A stretch of 64,000 bases of DNA, taken from the NCBI GenBank assembly GCA_963741625.1, contig CAVUIT010000012.1, forward strand, positions 806,001-870,000. Reading direction: 5' to 3'. Position numbers and translations under genes: made by a program. The stretch's first letter is position 1. Each line of letters begins with the position of its first letter. This stretch comes from CAWBBA01 sp963741625 (GTDB lineage Bacteria; Desulfobacterota; Desulfomonilia; Desulfomonilales; Desulfomonilaceae). Shown piece by piece: positions 28,134 to 37,987 of the stretch. A model generated the notes under the pieces. The model saw only the letters and a program-made list of their open reading frames with translations. It had not been told where the DNA came from and made no database searches.

Positions 28134-30286
28134 TCATGCGTCCAAGACACTTCGGACTGTCCGAAGGAGATCCTTCACTTTGAAGGGCTTTCGCAGGATG
28201 CTCCTGACCCTTTTGGAGAGAAATTCCCTGGTCGGAGCATCGATAGGAAAGCCGCTGGCTACAAGCACCTTCATTCCTGCGTCTATTTTCAGAAGTTCCT
28301 CTAGGCATTGCTTTCCCCCCATTTTAGGCATGACGAGGTCCAATATCACCAAGGAAATGTTGGCTCGCTCGGCCTTGAACAAGTCTAACGCTTCGCTGCC
28401 ATCGCTAGCCGTGAGCACTGTGTATCCAGCTTGCGTGAGGACTTCTTTTCCAACCTTCCTTATCAATTCTTCGTCGTCCGCCAGAAGAATGGTCTCGGTC
28501 CCAAAAGCGGGCATCTGATCGGTTAGTGCCACGTCGGAACCTGTCTCCACGTCCATTGCCGGAAGGTAGATCTCAAATGAAGTGCCTTGTCCAGGTCGAC
28601 TACGGCAGGTGATATGGCCTCCGTGAATCTTAACTATTCCGAAAACCGTGGCCAGTCCCAAGCCGGTGCCCGCTTCCGGTCTTTTCGTGGTAAAAAAGGG
28701 CTCGAAAATGCGATCCATAACATCCCGTTCCATACCATGACCGGTATCTGCCGCGGTCAGCAACACGTAATCACCGGGCTGAACCTCTAGGTGTGTCTTA
28801 CAGTGACCGTTCGTCGAGTACAACGTTTTTCGTTCCAATTATGAGTTTGCCGCCTTCCGGCATCGCATCTTTTGCGTTGATCGCGAGGTTAATAAGTATT
28901 TGTTCCATCTGGCCGGGATCTACAAACACTGCCTTGAGGTCTGCATCAAGCTGGAGCTCCATTTGGATCATCTTCGGGATTGTTCTGGACAAGAGCTGCG
29001 CCGCGTTTTCCACAACATGGTTTAGGTTGATTGGTCGAGGACTTGTCTCTACCTTCCGGCTGAAAGTCAAAATCTGATTCACTAAATCGGCTCCACGTCT
29101 AGCCGCTTCTCGTATTGACCTAAGTCTTTCGTATGCAGGACCTTGTTTGTCCCCTTCCATCAGGAGAAGGTCCGCATAACCTAAAATAATCTGGAGCAGA
29201 TTGTTAAAATCATGAGCTATTCCACTGGCAAGAGTCCCGACGGCTTCCATTTTTTGAGCTTCTCTAAGTTGTTTTTCCAGCAAGATTTCCTGGGTGATGT
29301 CACGGATGGTGGACAGGCCTACCGTTCCCCAGATCGGAACATCCATAACAACCCAATCATCGAGAGCCTCTAAGACCGTCCCATCCTTTTTCAGGGTACT
29401 GGCTACGAACGCCGTGAATCTCGCGGTTGGCCCACAATTTTGCAAGGAAGCGGGGAAGTGACTTTTGTGATTCTTGCGACATGATATTTTCGATGGTGTT
29501 CGCCACGACTTCGTTTAGCGCGTAACCCATTCCGGTCAACCATTTAGAGTTGACGCTCTGAATTAACCCGCCACGACTGATTGCTTGCATCATCATCGGC
29601 GCATGGTGGTAGATTTGTCGGAACCTGGTCTCACTTTCCCGAAGAGCCTTTTCTGATAGTCTGCGCTCGGCTATTTCTTCTTTTAGTAGGTCCCTTTGCT
29701 TTCGATTGAGAATCAGTTGTCTTCTCTCAGCGGTCAGATCCTCGATGAGGACGAGCATGAACCTTTTTTCCAGTATCCGGACGGATCTCAGGGTCATGCG
29801 CCCCCACATTTTAGTTCCACGTATCTTCAGTCCGGTCTCCTTTATCCGAGGCTTCCTGTCGGCAAAGACCCTTTCCAAAAGATCTTGAGCTTTCGTAGCG
29901 GCTGATGGGGTGGGAAACAGACTAGAGAAAGGTGAATCAAGAATGTTTTCGTAATCAGGACAGACCCTTCCAAGTGCTTCGTTGACAACCGTGACATTGC
30001 AAGACTGATCTACCAGAAACGCAGGAATCGGTAACGCTTGCATCACCTTTCCGAAGGTTGAGGCCCAAATTCCTCCGCGAACATCGAAACTCCCAGAATC
30101 AGTCACATCCCGGGTAAACAGCTTGCTCAGGTCAATCGATTGCGTGGCGTCAGCGGCAGGGGAGGGACGATACGGCAAATCGACGGATAGGGAGAGCCTG
30201 CCATTTGCCTCAAGTCTAGAAACTCGCGTGCGCAATTTCCGGAGTTCGCTGATAAGCTCTTCTTTGGTTTTGCTTTCGTCCTGCAC
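28134..30286 (-). pseudogene. PAS-PAS hybrid sensor histidine kinase with receiver, two frameshifts
   Basis: Three consecutive frames together make one hybrid kinase of about 715 residues. The first (from 30286) has a coiled start and two PAS-like regions (LPIPAFLVDQSCNVTVVNEA; ETRFRQIYHHAPMMMQAISR). The second continues with a PAS end and the kinase core: H-box ASGIAHDFNNLLQIILGYAD and N-box ILINLAINAKDAMPEGGK. The third has the G-boxes (ADTGHGMERDVMDRIFEPFF, GTGLGLATVFGIVKIHGG) and a receiver domain (ILLADDEELIRKVGKEVLTQ, phospho-Asp in LVILDLVMPKMGG). Shifts lie near 29410 and 28815. Each needs only one base to repair, so error or very recent inactivation are both possible. There is no membrane segment. 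Confidence 0.85.
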
Positions 30287-30787
30287 TTTATTCCCCGGCC
30301 AACTCGCGCTTTAGGTAGGACATGGAATTCAGGTCTCACAAATATACCGCTTTGTTATTAATATGTTATGCTATAAATATCAAGTAAAAAAGCTATTTAT
30401 CAAATTAATGTGTTATAATAACGCTAAAGTTCACTTGAGCATGCGAGGCAATTGGGACGAAAAAAGCCTTTGCTCCCCCTTCCTTGGGGGATAGCGCATC
30501 ACCCCTCCCCTTGGACGAGCAGCTTCCGAAGCTTCGGCCAGCTCCATTTGAACCAGCACTTCCTGAACACGAATTACTGGACCGGGTAGCCGGACGGGCG
30601 CATGTATCACGGCAACCCCGCTGGGTGTCCGCTGGTTGTACCGCGCAGGGATTGATACGGGCGCTGACATCTTGTTCAGAAAATGTTCAGGATTTTCTGG
30701 ACTCAAATGGATTCAAACGGACTTAACCTAGGTCGGTGCATCCTTCTGGTCCATGTCTTATAATAGAAGTGAAGGGAGTGCGGAACC
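30287..30787. other. Gene-free region, AT-rich then GC-rich
   Basis: The region 30340-30430 is very AT-rich and may carry the kinase promoter. Downstream a minus-strand frame of 91 codons (30431-30706) has no family features or good start. Nothing else is recognisable. Confidence 0.4.
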
Positions 30788-31042
30788 ATGCCGAAGACGC
30801 AGCCAAAGACGCAAATTATTAAGGGCAAGGAATTCGTCAAAGACATTCGCTCCGGGATGGTCGATTTCGAGTTGAGCGAAAAGTATGGCCTGACGGTCCC
30901 GGACTTCGACCGAGTCTTAGGATACCTGGTAGATGCGGGACTGATTACCAAGGGAGAGCTTCAAGAGCGCCAACAGCTATCAGATAGTCAGATCCTTCGA
31001 GCGTTTGTCGAATCGTGTGAGGACATCAAAGTCGTCGCTTGA
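30788..31042 (+). CDS. Small HTH-like domain protein, tandem copy 1
   Basis: An 84-residue protein made almost entirely of the recurring domain: VKDIRSGMVDFELSEKYGLT, LVDAGLITKGELQERQQLSD and SQILRAFVES. An AGGGAG lies upstream of the ATG. It is about 460 bases from a paralogue at 31261, with matching flanks, so the pair arose by tandem duplication. The function is unknown; a compact DNA- or protein-binding role is a guess. Confidence 0.75.
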   Translation: MPKTQPKTQIIKGKEFVKDIRSGMVDFELSEKYGLTVPDFDRVLGYLVDAGLITKGELQERQQLSDSQILRAFVESCEDIKVVA

Positions 31043-31605
31043 GGCATGCCCTGGCTTCACAGAAAGGCCGTGTTTGCGATTTCATTGAAGAGACAAGCCT
31101 AAGTGCGGCGAGGACGACACGCGCGCAGGATCAATTCTGCTAAGCTTGGGGATGGTTTCATTTTCCCCCGGGATGACGGGGCGTGACAACCTCCGGACTT
31201 TGTGGACGCACCAGTAAGGCGAGCTATAATCAGTATACTCCGCGAAAAAGGGGCTGCACCATGTCCGAATGCAACGGATTAACGTCCATAGAGCTGGCGA
31301 GAGATATTCGTTCGGGGATGACCGATTTCGAGCTGGGCGAGAAATACAGGCTCACTCCAAAGGAGTTTCATCTCGCGCTCAGTGTTTTGATGGAATGTGG
31401 ACTGGTGACCAGACAACAACTCGAAGAACGCCAGCAACTCTCAGACAGTCAAATAATTCGAGCTTTCATAGAGGCTGAGGTTGAGAAGCTGTTATCTAAT
31501 TCCCCTACGCTTCACATAACGCGCGTGGTTGCGATCTCATGGAAGAGACAGAGGGTTGATGCCCTGAGAGTCTGAAACGCGCAGGGAATTGATCCTGCTA
31601 AGCCT
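30840..31605 (+). repeat. Diverged tandem duplication, period about 460 bp
   Basis: Not only the two small genes but also their 3' flanks match at an offset near 460. One example is GATCAATTCTGCTAAGC near 31130 against GATCCTGCTAAGC near 31592, with related CATTGAAGAGACA and CATGGAAGAGACA blocks. The duplicated unit therefore includes gene and downstream DNA. Confidence 0.6.
31261..31575 (+). CDS. Small HTH-like domain protein, tandem copy 2
   Basis: A 104-residue paralogue of the preceding protein (ARDIRSGMTDFELGEKYRLT, VLMECGLVTRQQLEERQQLS, SQIIRAFIEAEVEKLL). The C-terminal 25 residues have drifted from copy 1. The ATG at 31261 follows a GGGGCTG leader; an earlier in-frame start at 31183 is less likely. 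Confidence 0.7.
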   Translation: MSECNGLTSIELARDIRSGMTDFELGEKYRLTPKEFHLALSVLMECGLVTRQQLEERQQLSDSQIIRAFIEAEVEKLLSNSPTLHITRVVAISWKRQRVDALRV

Positions 31606-31696
31606 CGGGCGCAATGGCGGAGAGGGCTTGAGTCTTGAGACTTGATATCCGGCCATGATGAGCGGCCTAGCGGTATTGGCATGGTGTTTGCGGCGC

Positions 31697-31960
31697 CTAT
31701 TTGGCATAAATATCGTGGTCTGCCTCCGAGGGCTTATCGTTGCGGAGTACATCTCTTAGGCGTTCCGCTACTCGCTCGTTATTTCCTGGATAGTAGGCGT
31801 CTCTGCGGAATCGTGCTATCGTTCCATACGAATAACCGGCCTGCCGAGCTATCCATGTCCACCAGTTGCGCCGGCCTTTACCCTCTTTCAGCAACTCTTC
31901 GTTTGCCCGTCCGCGAGCGTTCAACTCTGCCCGAATCTCAGCGACGTCCTGGTCAGTCAT
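31697..31960 (-). CDS. Small DNA-binding-like protein (HTH)
   Basis: About 87 residues from the ATG at 31960, which has a CGGAGA site eight bases before it. The C-terminal two thirds look like a helix-turn-helix of the kind seen at the start of MuB-like transposition proteins (WWTWIARQAGYSYGTIARFR, YPGNNERVAERLRDVL). No ATPase domain follows, so this is a stand-alone HTH. A role in control of the element is inference. Confidence 0.6.
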   Translation of the reverse strand: MTDQDVAEIRAELNARGRANEELLKEGKGRRNWWTWIARQAGYSYGTIARFRRDAYYPGNNERVAERLRDVLRNDKPSEADHDIYAK

Positions 31961-32211
31961 GGTTTGTTTCTCCGATTTCATCATCTTTCCAGGGCCAAGG
32001 CCCCCAGGGGAGGGGGAATTCCAGAGATGAGGCCCGAGGTAGACTATAGGGGACCCTAGGCAGGCTTTTGCGTGTGAGTCATTCTTTACCATTCACCGGG
32101 GGTTCCATAGGGAAGGTTACACACGTGTTGCCAAAGGAATCACTGAACTGGTATTCTGTGCTGACATACCCCTGCATCCAGGAGATGAACAGGGTACCTA
32201 TTATTCACTAA

Positions 32212-32257
32212 GAAACGCCGGCCATTCTCCCCCCCCTGGCTCTGGCGTTTCATTTTT
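32212..32257 (+). terminator. Hairpin with T-run
   Basis: GAAACGCC at 32212-32219 pairs with GGCGTTTC at 32244-32251, and ATTTTTTC follows. It has the form of an intrinsic terminator for plus-strand transcription, but no plus-strand gene precedes it closely. It could end a small RNA or a lost gene. Confidence 0.5.
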
Positions 32258-32463
32258 TCTCTCCCTGGGAATCCCGTTAGTCAAAAAAACCGCGGCGCTA
32301 CCTGCGGGCTCGCACTCACCGTCATCAGGGGGAGCGCGGTGAGGCGGAATAATGGTGGTTTGATTAGGTTATCAGAAAATGTGAGGAGAGCGCCAGGGGA
32401 ACTTGTCGTGCACTTATCAGTATGATAAAATATTTAGTTGCAGATCTCAAACGTCCAAAGCAA

Positions 32464-32499
32464 GAAACGCCTGGTTCCGATCCTTGTACTGGGCGTTTC
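32464..32499 (+). repeat. Second GAAACGCC/GGCGTTTC hairpin
   Basis: The same 8-base arms as at 32212-32251 recur here, at 32464-32471 and 32492-32499, with a different loop and a weaker T-rich tail. Confidence 0.4.
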
Positions 32500-32544
32500 G
32501 TTTGTGGGGAATTCGTCCTTTCTTGACCAGGGGAGTCTTCCTTC

Positions 32545-33030
32545 ATCGGAACAGAAAAAAGCCCTGGCCGAGAATCTCGCACCAAGGCTTAAATCAAAAA
32601 CCTCTGTTTGTGTATCACACCCTAAATTCTATCAGTACCCGTGAGGCCGCGTCAAGCCTCCTCCCTCTCGGGAACGAATCCTCACCCGCGGATCCACCGC
32701 TTCAGAACGACAAGAGCCTATGTGCTCGTTCGCCTCAAGAACCGCCAAAAAACAAGTTCAGATTGAGACAGCGTGTTCTCAAGAGAATTAGGGGGAAGCG
32801 ATCGTCGCCTCTTGCACATGGGCTCTATCTGGTTGGACACTGATGCTTATAGGTGGTTCCGACAAGCGTCCCCCTCCCTTCTAGTCGCGCGAATGTGCTC
32901 ACTTGTAACCACCAGGCGCTTCATCTACAAAAGAGAGCCCCGCCGCGGATTTCGGTTAGGGCTCTCAGTCAAAAAGGTCGTCTTGTGTATCCCTTGAATT
33001 CTAATGGTGGGTTCCAGCCGCGTCAAGCAT
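32545..33030 (+). repeat. Degenerate tandem duplication with hairpins
   Basis: The segment around 32550-32660 resembles 32930-33020. Both have a hairpin around AGCCC...GGGCT, then TCAAAAA, TTGTGTATC, AATTCTA and CCGCGTCAAGC. The second unit forms a clear stem (GAGAGCCC with GGGCTCTC, 32932-32961). Structured non-coding DNA is the simplest reading. Confidence 0.45.
32693..32862 (+). repeat. Dispersed repeat family B, copy 1
   Basis: It aligns with 35507-35681 in the same orientation. Shared blocks include CAGAACGAC, ATGTGCTCGTT, CTCAAG(A/G), AACCGCCA, GCGTGTTC and CACATGGGCT, in the same order over about 170 bases. No frame is conserved. Confidence 0.5.
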
Positions 33031-33493
33031 CAGTCGAAGGGCACTCATTGACCCTCAAAATGTTTTCTTGTTCGATCTACAGTCGCATTGGAATTGCTTC
33101 CGTCTGATGCGGGTCTTTCTAGTTTATTGGGGGCGTACGGAGGCCGAGGCCTTATGATTTTCGGTTATGAGGGGGACCCCCTGGCCGATCTCCTATGGCC
33201 CAGTCGGAACGGTGGAACCACCCCTGTTGAGCCCGGGTCTCTACTCTATGCTGACTGAGAACCTGGATCAATTATTGGGGGTTATATCAGGTCACACCAG
33301 CTCGTGAGTCTTGCCTCACCGAACGCAGGAGGTATGGTGCTGGGTCTTCAGACTTAATGTCAGACTGTGCACGGTGAGCGTGCCATCGCAACCCCGTCAG
33401 AGTAACCCTATTGTCAACGATGTCACCATAGGGGCGGGGCGGGAAGTAATGATCTCAAAAAATGCCTGCATCTCCATTTCAAAATAAAAAAAA

Positions 33494-33513
33494 GGGCGAC
33501 CCGTAAGCCGCCC
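33494..33513 (-). terminator. Intrinsic terminator of outer-membrane protein gene
   Basis: On the minus strand CGGGCGGCTTACGGGTCGCC forms a short stem followed by eight T residues, about 25 bases after the stop codon at 33538. Confidence 0.75.
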
Positions 33514-33537
33514 GTTATGCAGCCGATCTCTTGATCG

Positions 33538-34950
33538 CTAAAATTGAAACCCTGCGCTCAGTCCGGCCGTAAAACCACCCGGATTGAAGATTGTCGTTAC
33601 GCTACCCAGTTGATAAGACAGATTATTGGCCCACATGTAATCTACGCTGCCATACAGAAAGTACCCGGTGTTCCCCAGTGACAGGTCGGCACCGACAAAT
33701 CCGCCCCAAAGCGTGCGCCATTCCTTGTTTTCAATGACTTCAGCGAAAAGCTCCTGTCCCGGAACAACTTGGCCCTCTATCTCAGGGCCGAGAGCAATGT
33801 CAGTCCTGGAACCTGTAATTTTGTAGTACGTGGGAATGATCGCACCGCCTAATATCGCTCCGAAACGGCCAAGACCCCATAATGGAGCCCAGCTTCTTGC
33901 GCCGAATCGGTTTTCAAGAGGAGTGAATTCAGCGGAGTTGGTGATGGTTTCCTGGATGTCTTCAGTAGGTATAGTTGCGTCCGGCACAGCGGCGAATTGA
34001 CGGTTAGGGAGTATTCCCTGACCCGGACCGTTGGGAGCAATTCTGTAATTGAAAGTCGCGTCCCCATTTACTATCGAGTTCGATGAATTGAAGTTGAACA
34101 CAGGCCAGGCGGAAGGATCGTCGGAAAGGAACGGGAACGTATCAATGATTGACGTCCGGCTTCCCGTCCCCTGGATGACACTTGTCGCACTCATTGAATT
34201 GCTGGCGGTGAACCAGGAAAATCCGTAGAAGACATCAAAATAGTTTGACCACTGATACCCCATTTCCAGACTCGGGCCCACAACCGCCCCTTCGAATACC
34301 CGTTCGAGGCCACCATTATTTGTCGTGAAGGCCAGGCTGCCGTCGACAGGGGCTGTAAACGTTACTGTCGTGGTACCGGCAATGCTGGCAAGATTGTTTA
34401 CCTGAGTCGTCGGATCGACTATGGAAAAGCTGCCGATTTCCCCTGGAGCAGTGGTTCCATCACAGCAACCCCCCGCGACGCTCACAAACACGAACCGTCC
34501 AAGCTCCGGTTGAGCAACCGAATAATGGTAGTTCACGTCGGCCGGTCCACAGCCGCCGACAGGCCCACCCGTGCAAGTTACCTCAATGCCTGGCGGGGTC
34601 GGATTCCTATTTATACGACCGTTGTCATAGGTCCAGGACGCCACTGAGCCATCAAAGCCGGGGTTTGCTGTTCCCACGCCGAAATCACCTGCGGTTGTAG
34701 GCCCGAAAGGCACAGTGCCCGGGTCCACGACGATGGTGGATGGCCCGCCCGAAACGTTCATTGTGAAGGTATGAAGATTGCGGTATTTGGCACCAGCCTG
34801 GAAATAGAACACGCCATAGCACAGGGATGGCGGTGTGGGTGCCATGAAGGGCGGTTGCAAATACTGGGCGACGGCGTTAGTGCCGACGGCGAGGAAAGCG
34901 AGAGCTACAACGAGCACGGCGACGGGGCATATATGTTTGCGGAGTTTCAT
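33538..34950 (-). CDS. Outer-membrane beta-barrel protein
   Basis: A 470-residue exported protein. The signal peptide MKLRKHICPVAVLVVALAFL ends near NAVAQ. The mature chain is rich in Gly, Asn, Thr and aromatic residues in alternating patterns, and the last residue is phenylalanine (GGFTAGLSAGFQF), the usual signal for outer-membrane insertion. Pairs of cysteines (GGCGPADV, GGCCDGTT) may form disulfides. I cannot name the family; it resembles large porin-like or BBP7-type barrels. It has its own terminator and an AT-rich upstream region, so it is a single-gene unit. Confidence 0.8.
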   Translation of the reverse strand: MKLRKHICPVAVLVVALAFLAVGTNAVAQYLQPPFMAPTPPSLCYGVFYFQAGAKYRNLHTFTMNVSGGPSTIVVDPGTVPFGPTTAGDFGVGTANPGFDGSVASWTYDNGRINRNPTPPGIEVTCTGGPVGGCGPADVNYHYSVAQPELGRFVFVSVAGGCCDGTTAPGEIGSFSIVDPTTQVNNLASIAGTTTVTFTAPVDGSLAFTTNNGGLERVFEGAVVGPSLEMGYQWSNYFDVFYGFSWFTASNSMSATSVIQGTGSRTSIIDTFPFLSDDPSAWPVFNFNSSNSIVNGDATFNYRIAPNGPGQGILPNRQFAAVPDATIPTEDIQETITNSAEFTPLENRFGARSWAPLWGLGRFGAILGGAIIPTYYKITGSRTDIALGPEIEGQVVPGQELFAEVIENKEWRTLWGGFVGADLSLGNTGYFLYGSVDYMWANNLSYQLGSVTTIFNPGGFTAGLSAGFQF

Positions 34951-35793
34951 GTGTAAATTCCTTGACTGATTTTTTGGGCCGTTAGTGGAAGGAACTCCCT
35001 TAACATCAAGTTTTACATTAGCATTTACTGCTAGTAGTCTTATATCACAGGATGTATTTTCTAGTCAAGAAAAAAGATCATGTCTTTTTAAGATCTTGAT
35101 GCTATTTATTAATGTAGTTTATGACTTTGTGGCTTACAGGGCTCGTGCCGGGCGCAGGGAACTATTGGTGAAATCAATCGGAGATTTGTTAGGGATACGG
35201 CGCGCTTGCCAACAGGAGCAAGGCCGATCCGTACCTTACGGATGTGGCAAAGAAATGCGGAAATTCGGAGGATTTTTGAGGAGCATGTTACTAAAGACAG
35301 AAGATGGTTGTGTGGCGAGTGACGGCAGAGCAGCGACGGCCTAGAGTCCTCACCTCATCATGAGGGTCCTGACAAGTATGGACCGACGATCATCGATTCC
35401 CCTCCCCCCTGAGTCGATAACGCAAGCTGCGGAGTTTCGTCCGGAAAGACTGGACGAGGTCTCGGGATTGCCTCCTATTGCGGGACGGGTCAATTCAGCC
35501 GCACCCCACACGCCAGAACGACTGGAGCCCATGTGCTCGTTGCTCTCAAGGAACCGCCATAAAGACTCTCTACCGGCCAACGCGGCGTGTTCCTGGGAAC
35601 ACCAGGGGAGAGACACGAGAACGTGCCTCCCACACACATGGGCTGATATTAAAAGACACTTATCCTTATTGGAAGTTCCGGCCTTCAGGCCGGAGGCGTT
35701 CCCTTCTTGTCCCTTGTTTGCTCAGATGGTCCCACATGAACGGCATAAGATTCGGAGACGTTAGGGGTAGCCCACCATTCCGCCTGCCACCTG
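34951..35793. other. Gene-free region with repeat family B
   Basis: The first 200 bases are AT-rich and may hold the outer-membrane gene promoter. The rest carries family B copy 2 (35507-35681). Overlapping frames on both strands here show no family features. Confidence 0.4.
35507..35681 (+). repeat. Dispersed repeat family B, copy 2
   Basis: It is homologous to 32693-32862 over the whole length, with scattered small gaps. It ends near a small GCCTTCAGGCCGG-like palindrome around 35690. Confidence 0.5.
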
Positions 35794-36151
35794 TCATTGA
35801 GAAGGCGTACTTCCATTAACAATTCTTTCAATGTCCTTCAACTGCTCATCAGTCAAAGTGTCCCACTGGCTCACAAGAATCGTGGCAGTGTGCAGTTGGA
35901 TTTTCCTCTCAGGATTAATTTCTAGCCTGATGGATTTTTTTTCTACGGTCACGAGCTCAATTAGTTCCAGAGCGTCTACTCCTAAATGACGAGCAATAGT
36001 CTTTGAGCCTATTAGTATTGGGAGGGTAGGCCCGGCCACGCTCTACGTCACCTTGATATACGGCAGACCATCCCATTTTCCTCGCCAATTCATTAATAGA
36101 TATTGGGGTCTTTTCCCTTATTGCGCGTAACCCGTCTCCGAATTTTGCCAT
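35794..36151 (-). pseudogene. XRE-family regulator, duplicated copy with frameshift
   Basis: A second copy of the neighbouring regulator. It starts MAKFGDGLRAIREKTPISIN and continues through the helix-turn-helix. A one-base shift near 36000 moves the remainder (VDALELIELVTVEKKSIRLE, TILVSQWDTLTDEQLKDIER) to another frame. The repeat period relative to the intact copy is about 394 bases and includes flanks. Confidence 0.75.
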
Positions 36152-36170
36152 ATCTGCACCCAGTAGTCTG

Positions 36171-36545
36171 CTATTCCGCCCGCCACCCGTTATTGAAAGC
36201 CGTACTTTCATTAACAATTCTTTCAATCTCCTTCAACTGCTTATCAGTCAAAGTGTCCCACCGGCTCACCAGAACCGTGGCAGTGCGCAGTTGGATTTTC
36301 CTCTCCGGATCAATTTCTAACCTGATGGATTTTTTTTCTACAGTCACGAGCTCAATTAGTTCCAGAGCGTCTACTCCTAAATGACGAGCAATATCTCTGA
36401 GCCTATTATAATTGGGAGGGTGGCGCCGGCCACGCTCTACATCACTTTGATATACGGCAGACCATCCCATTTTCTTTGCCAGCTGATTACAAGATATTGG
36501 AGTCTTCACCCTTAATGCCCGTAATCCGTCTCCGAATTTCGCCAT
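36171..36545 (-). CDS. XRE-family helix-turn-helix regulator
   Basis: A 124-residue DNA-binding protein. The HTH is at the N-terminus (LRALRVKTPISCNQLAKKMG, YQSDVERGRRHPPNYNRLRD). A C-terminal region (RWDTLTDKQLKEIERIVNES) may serve dimerisation. It probably represses genes of the integrative element. A GGGGGCAG site precedes the ATG. A damaged tandem copy follows immediately. Confidence 0.85.
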   Translation of the reverse strand: MAKFGDGLRALRVKTPISCNQLAKKMGWSAVYQSDVERGRRHPPNYNRLRDIARHLGVDALELIELVTVEKKSIRLEIDPERKIQLRTATVLVSRWDTLTDKQLKEIERIVNESTAFNNGWRAE

Positions 36546-37390
36546 ATCTGCCCCCAGTAGTCTAGCACCTACTTTTTGGATTCTCCTACCGAAATAAGGA
36601 ATTCGACTTGGAAGGCCGCCTTAGTGCTAAGCAGGCGAAAGCGCCTCCGGTCCGCTGATTTATATCAATAGACGGGTCGTGTCAATCGCAACATGTCCTG
36701 ATGCCTTTCACAGACAATCACTCTCCGGGGCACCAATGGGTCAATCAAGAATATAATCCCGAAACCATTGCAGCCGGGATCGGGCTTTGAAGATCAAAAA
36801 GAAGTGTCGTACGTTGGGCAAGAAAACCAATCTGTGACAAACCGGGAAGGTGGCCGGGGTCAATTGGCTCACCACATATCCAAAGGGGCCCCTAGCCCCG
36901 TGTACGCATCTGGGCCGTTTTAGCCAAAACTCAAGCGGTCTACAGATTTGTTAGGGAAGTCGTTCCTAAGGGGTCGGACGACTCGCAATCCCGGCCTAGA
37001 CATGCACGTCGTGGCACTCTTTGGAGCTTCGTAGCACTGCAAGTTGGCCTGACTCCATCTTTACATCAACATATCACTGACTTATCCTTGCCAAAGCAAG
37101 GCAAAGTATTTTTCAAAAGGTTGCAAGCTAATGCAATTGCTAATGTTTACCCCCTACGGAGGGGGTGGAGAGGGGACCCGTGGGGGCGATCTGAAATTGT
37201 TGTACGGATACCGTGGGCAGGCTCGGAAACAGCCTGCATTGCGTTCATGAGCTTGAGGCCATGCGTACCTCACACTCGCGCGCGTGGAGATTACCCCTTA
37301 TTCTAATTAATGCTTACCGATTCCTGAGAGCCGAAAGGCGGTTCCATGTGAGAGTGTTCGACCGAAGCCTACCTTTCTTGGCCCTACGGC
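36546..37390. other. Gene-free region
   Basis: About 850 bases without a supported gene. A GC-rich palindrome (CCCCCTACGGAGGGGG) lies near 37150. I see no family motif in any frame. Confidence 0.4.
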
Positions 37391-37987
37391 TCATGAGGTG
37401 ATCCAGAACTGACTCTTTCGGTTTTTTCTCCTCAGTGGCGCACCACTGGGTTCACTAAAGTATTTACAATCCTTGCATGGACCGAGCTTGATTTTAGCCA
37501 GAAACCGAGCGGAGCGGGAGGTTGCCTGGCGCTGCCATCCCTCACAAGCCTTTTGAGAAATTCCGCTAACCATCCCTGGTATAAGGCATTCTCGGAGATC
37601 TTCTCTTTCCTTAAAGATGCGGATTTGGGCATCAAGAGAATTGTTTTCGTTTTGGCCAAGCGGCAAACGGCAGAAAACCTTGTGGTGAATGGATCGTGAT
37701 CTTGTGTGCGAATGTCCTTGTCGCTCCCAAGTGCTGGTTTGAGGCATTATGGGCGTTGTAGGCTTTTTATTCGTCTCGGCTCCAGTTCCTGCATCCCTTG
37801 AAGTCGGATGTTGAACGATCCATACCGCAGAGTCTCTAGATGCTCGGCCAAAATCACGTCCTTCGTAGCAGTTGGGTTCGGGCAGACAAAGGGGACGCTC
37901 TGGATTGTTGACTTCTGGTGTAATCGATTTGGCAAGCTGGGCGTAGTTGCACTTCGCCGGACCGGAGGCTTCCTGCATCCGTGACAT
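37391..37987 (-). CDS. Hypothetical Cys-containing protein of the element
   Basis: Not recognised. The start ATG at 37987 has a strong AAAAGGAGAG site seven bases upstream, which supports a real gene (MSRMQEASGPAKCNYAQLAK). The end contains a Cys pair in a pattern common in small metal-binding proteins (LGPCKDCKYF). The middle is low in typical protein features, so an uncorrected frameshift is possible. Confidence 0.5.
   Translation of the reverse strand: MSRMQEASGPAKCNYAQLAKSITPEVNNPERPLCLPEPNCYEGRDFGRASRDSAVWIVQHPTSRDAGTGAETNKKPTTPIMPQTSTWERQGHSHTRSRSIHHKVFCRLPLGQNENNSLDAQIRIFKEREDLRECLIPGMVSGISQKACEGWQRQATSRSARFLAKIKLGPCKDCKYFSEPSGAPLRRKNRKSQFWITS

Larger units (their letters stand above)
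31961..33489. other. Gene-free repeat-rich region
   Basis: About 1.5 kb without a supported gene. It holds two hairpins with the same GAAACGCC/GGCGTTTC arms (32212-32251 and 32464-32499), a degenerate tandem duplication of about 380 bp (about 32545-32680 and 32920-33030), and family B copy 1 (32693-32862). The frames on either strand overlap in several phases and have no family motifs. Confidence 0.5.

Noticed and set aside
30431..30706. 91-codon minus-strand frame
   Set aside because: No ribosome site, no motif, and unusual composition for a protein of this genome.
35360..35764. 134-codon plus-strand frame
   Set aside because: It crosses a dispersed non-coding repeat (family B) and the frame is not kept in the other copy.
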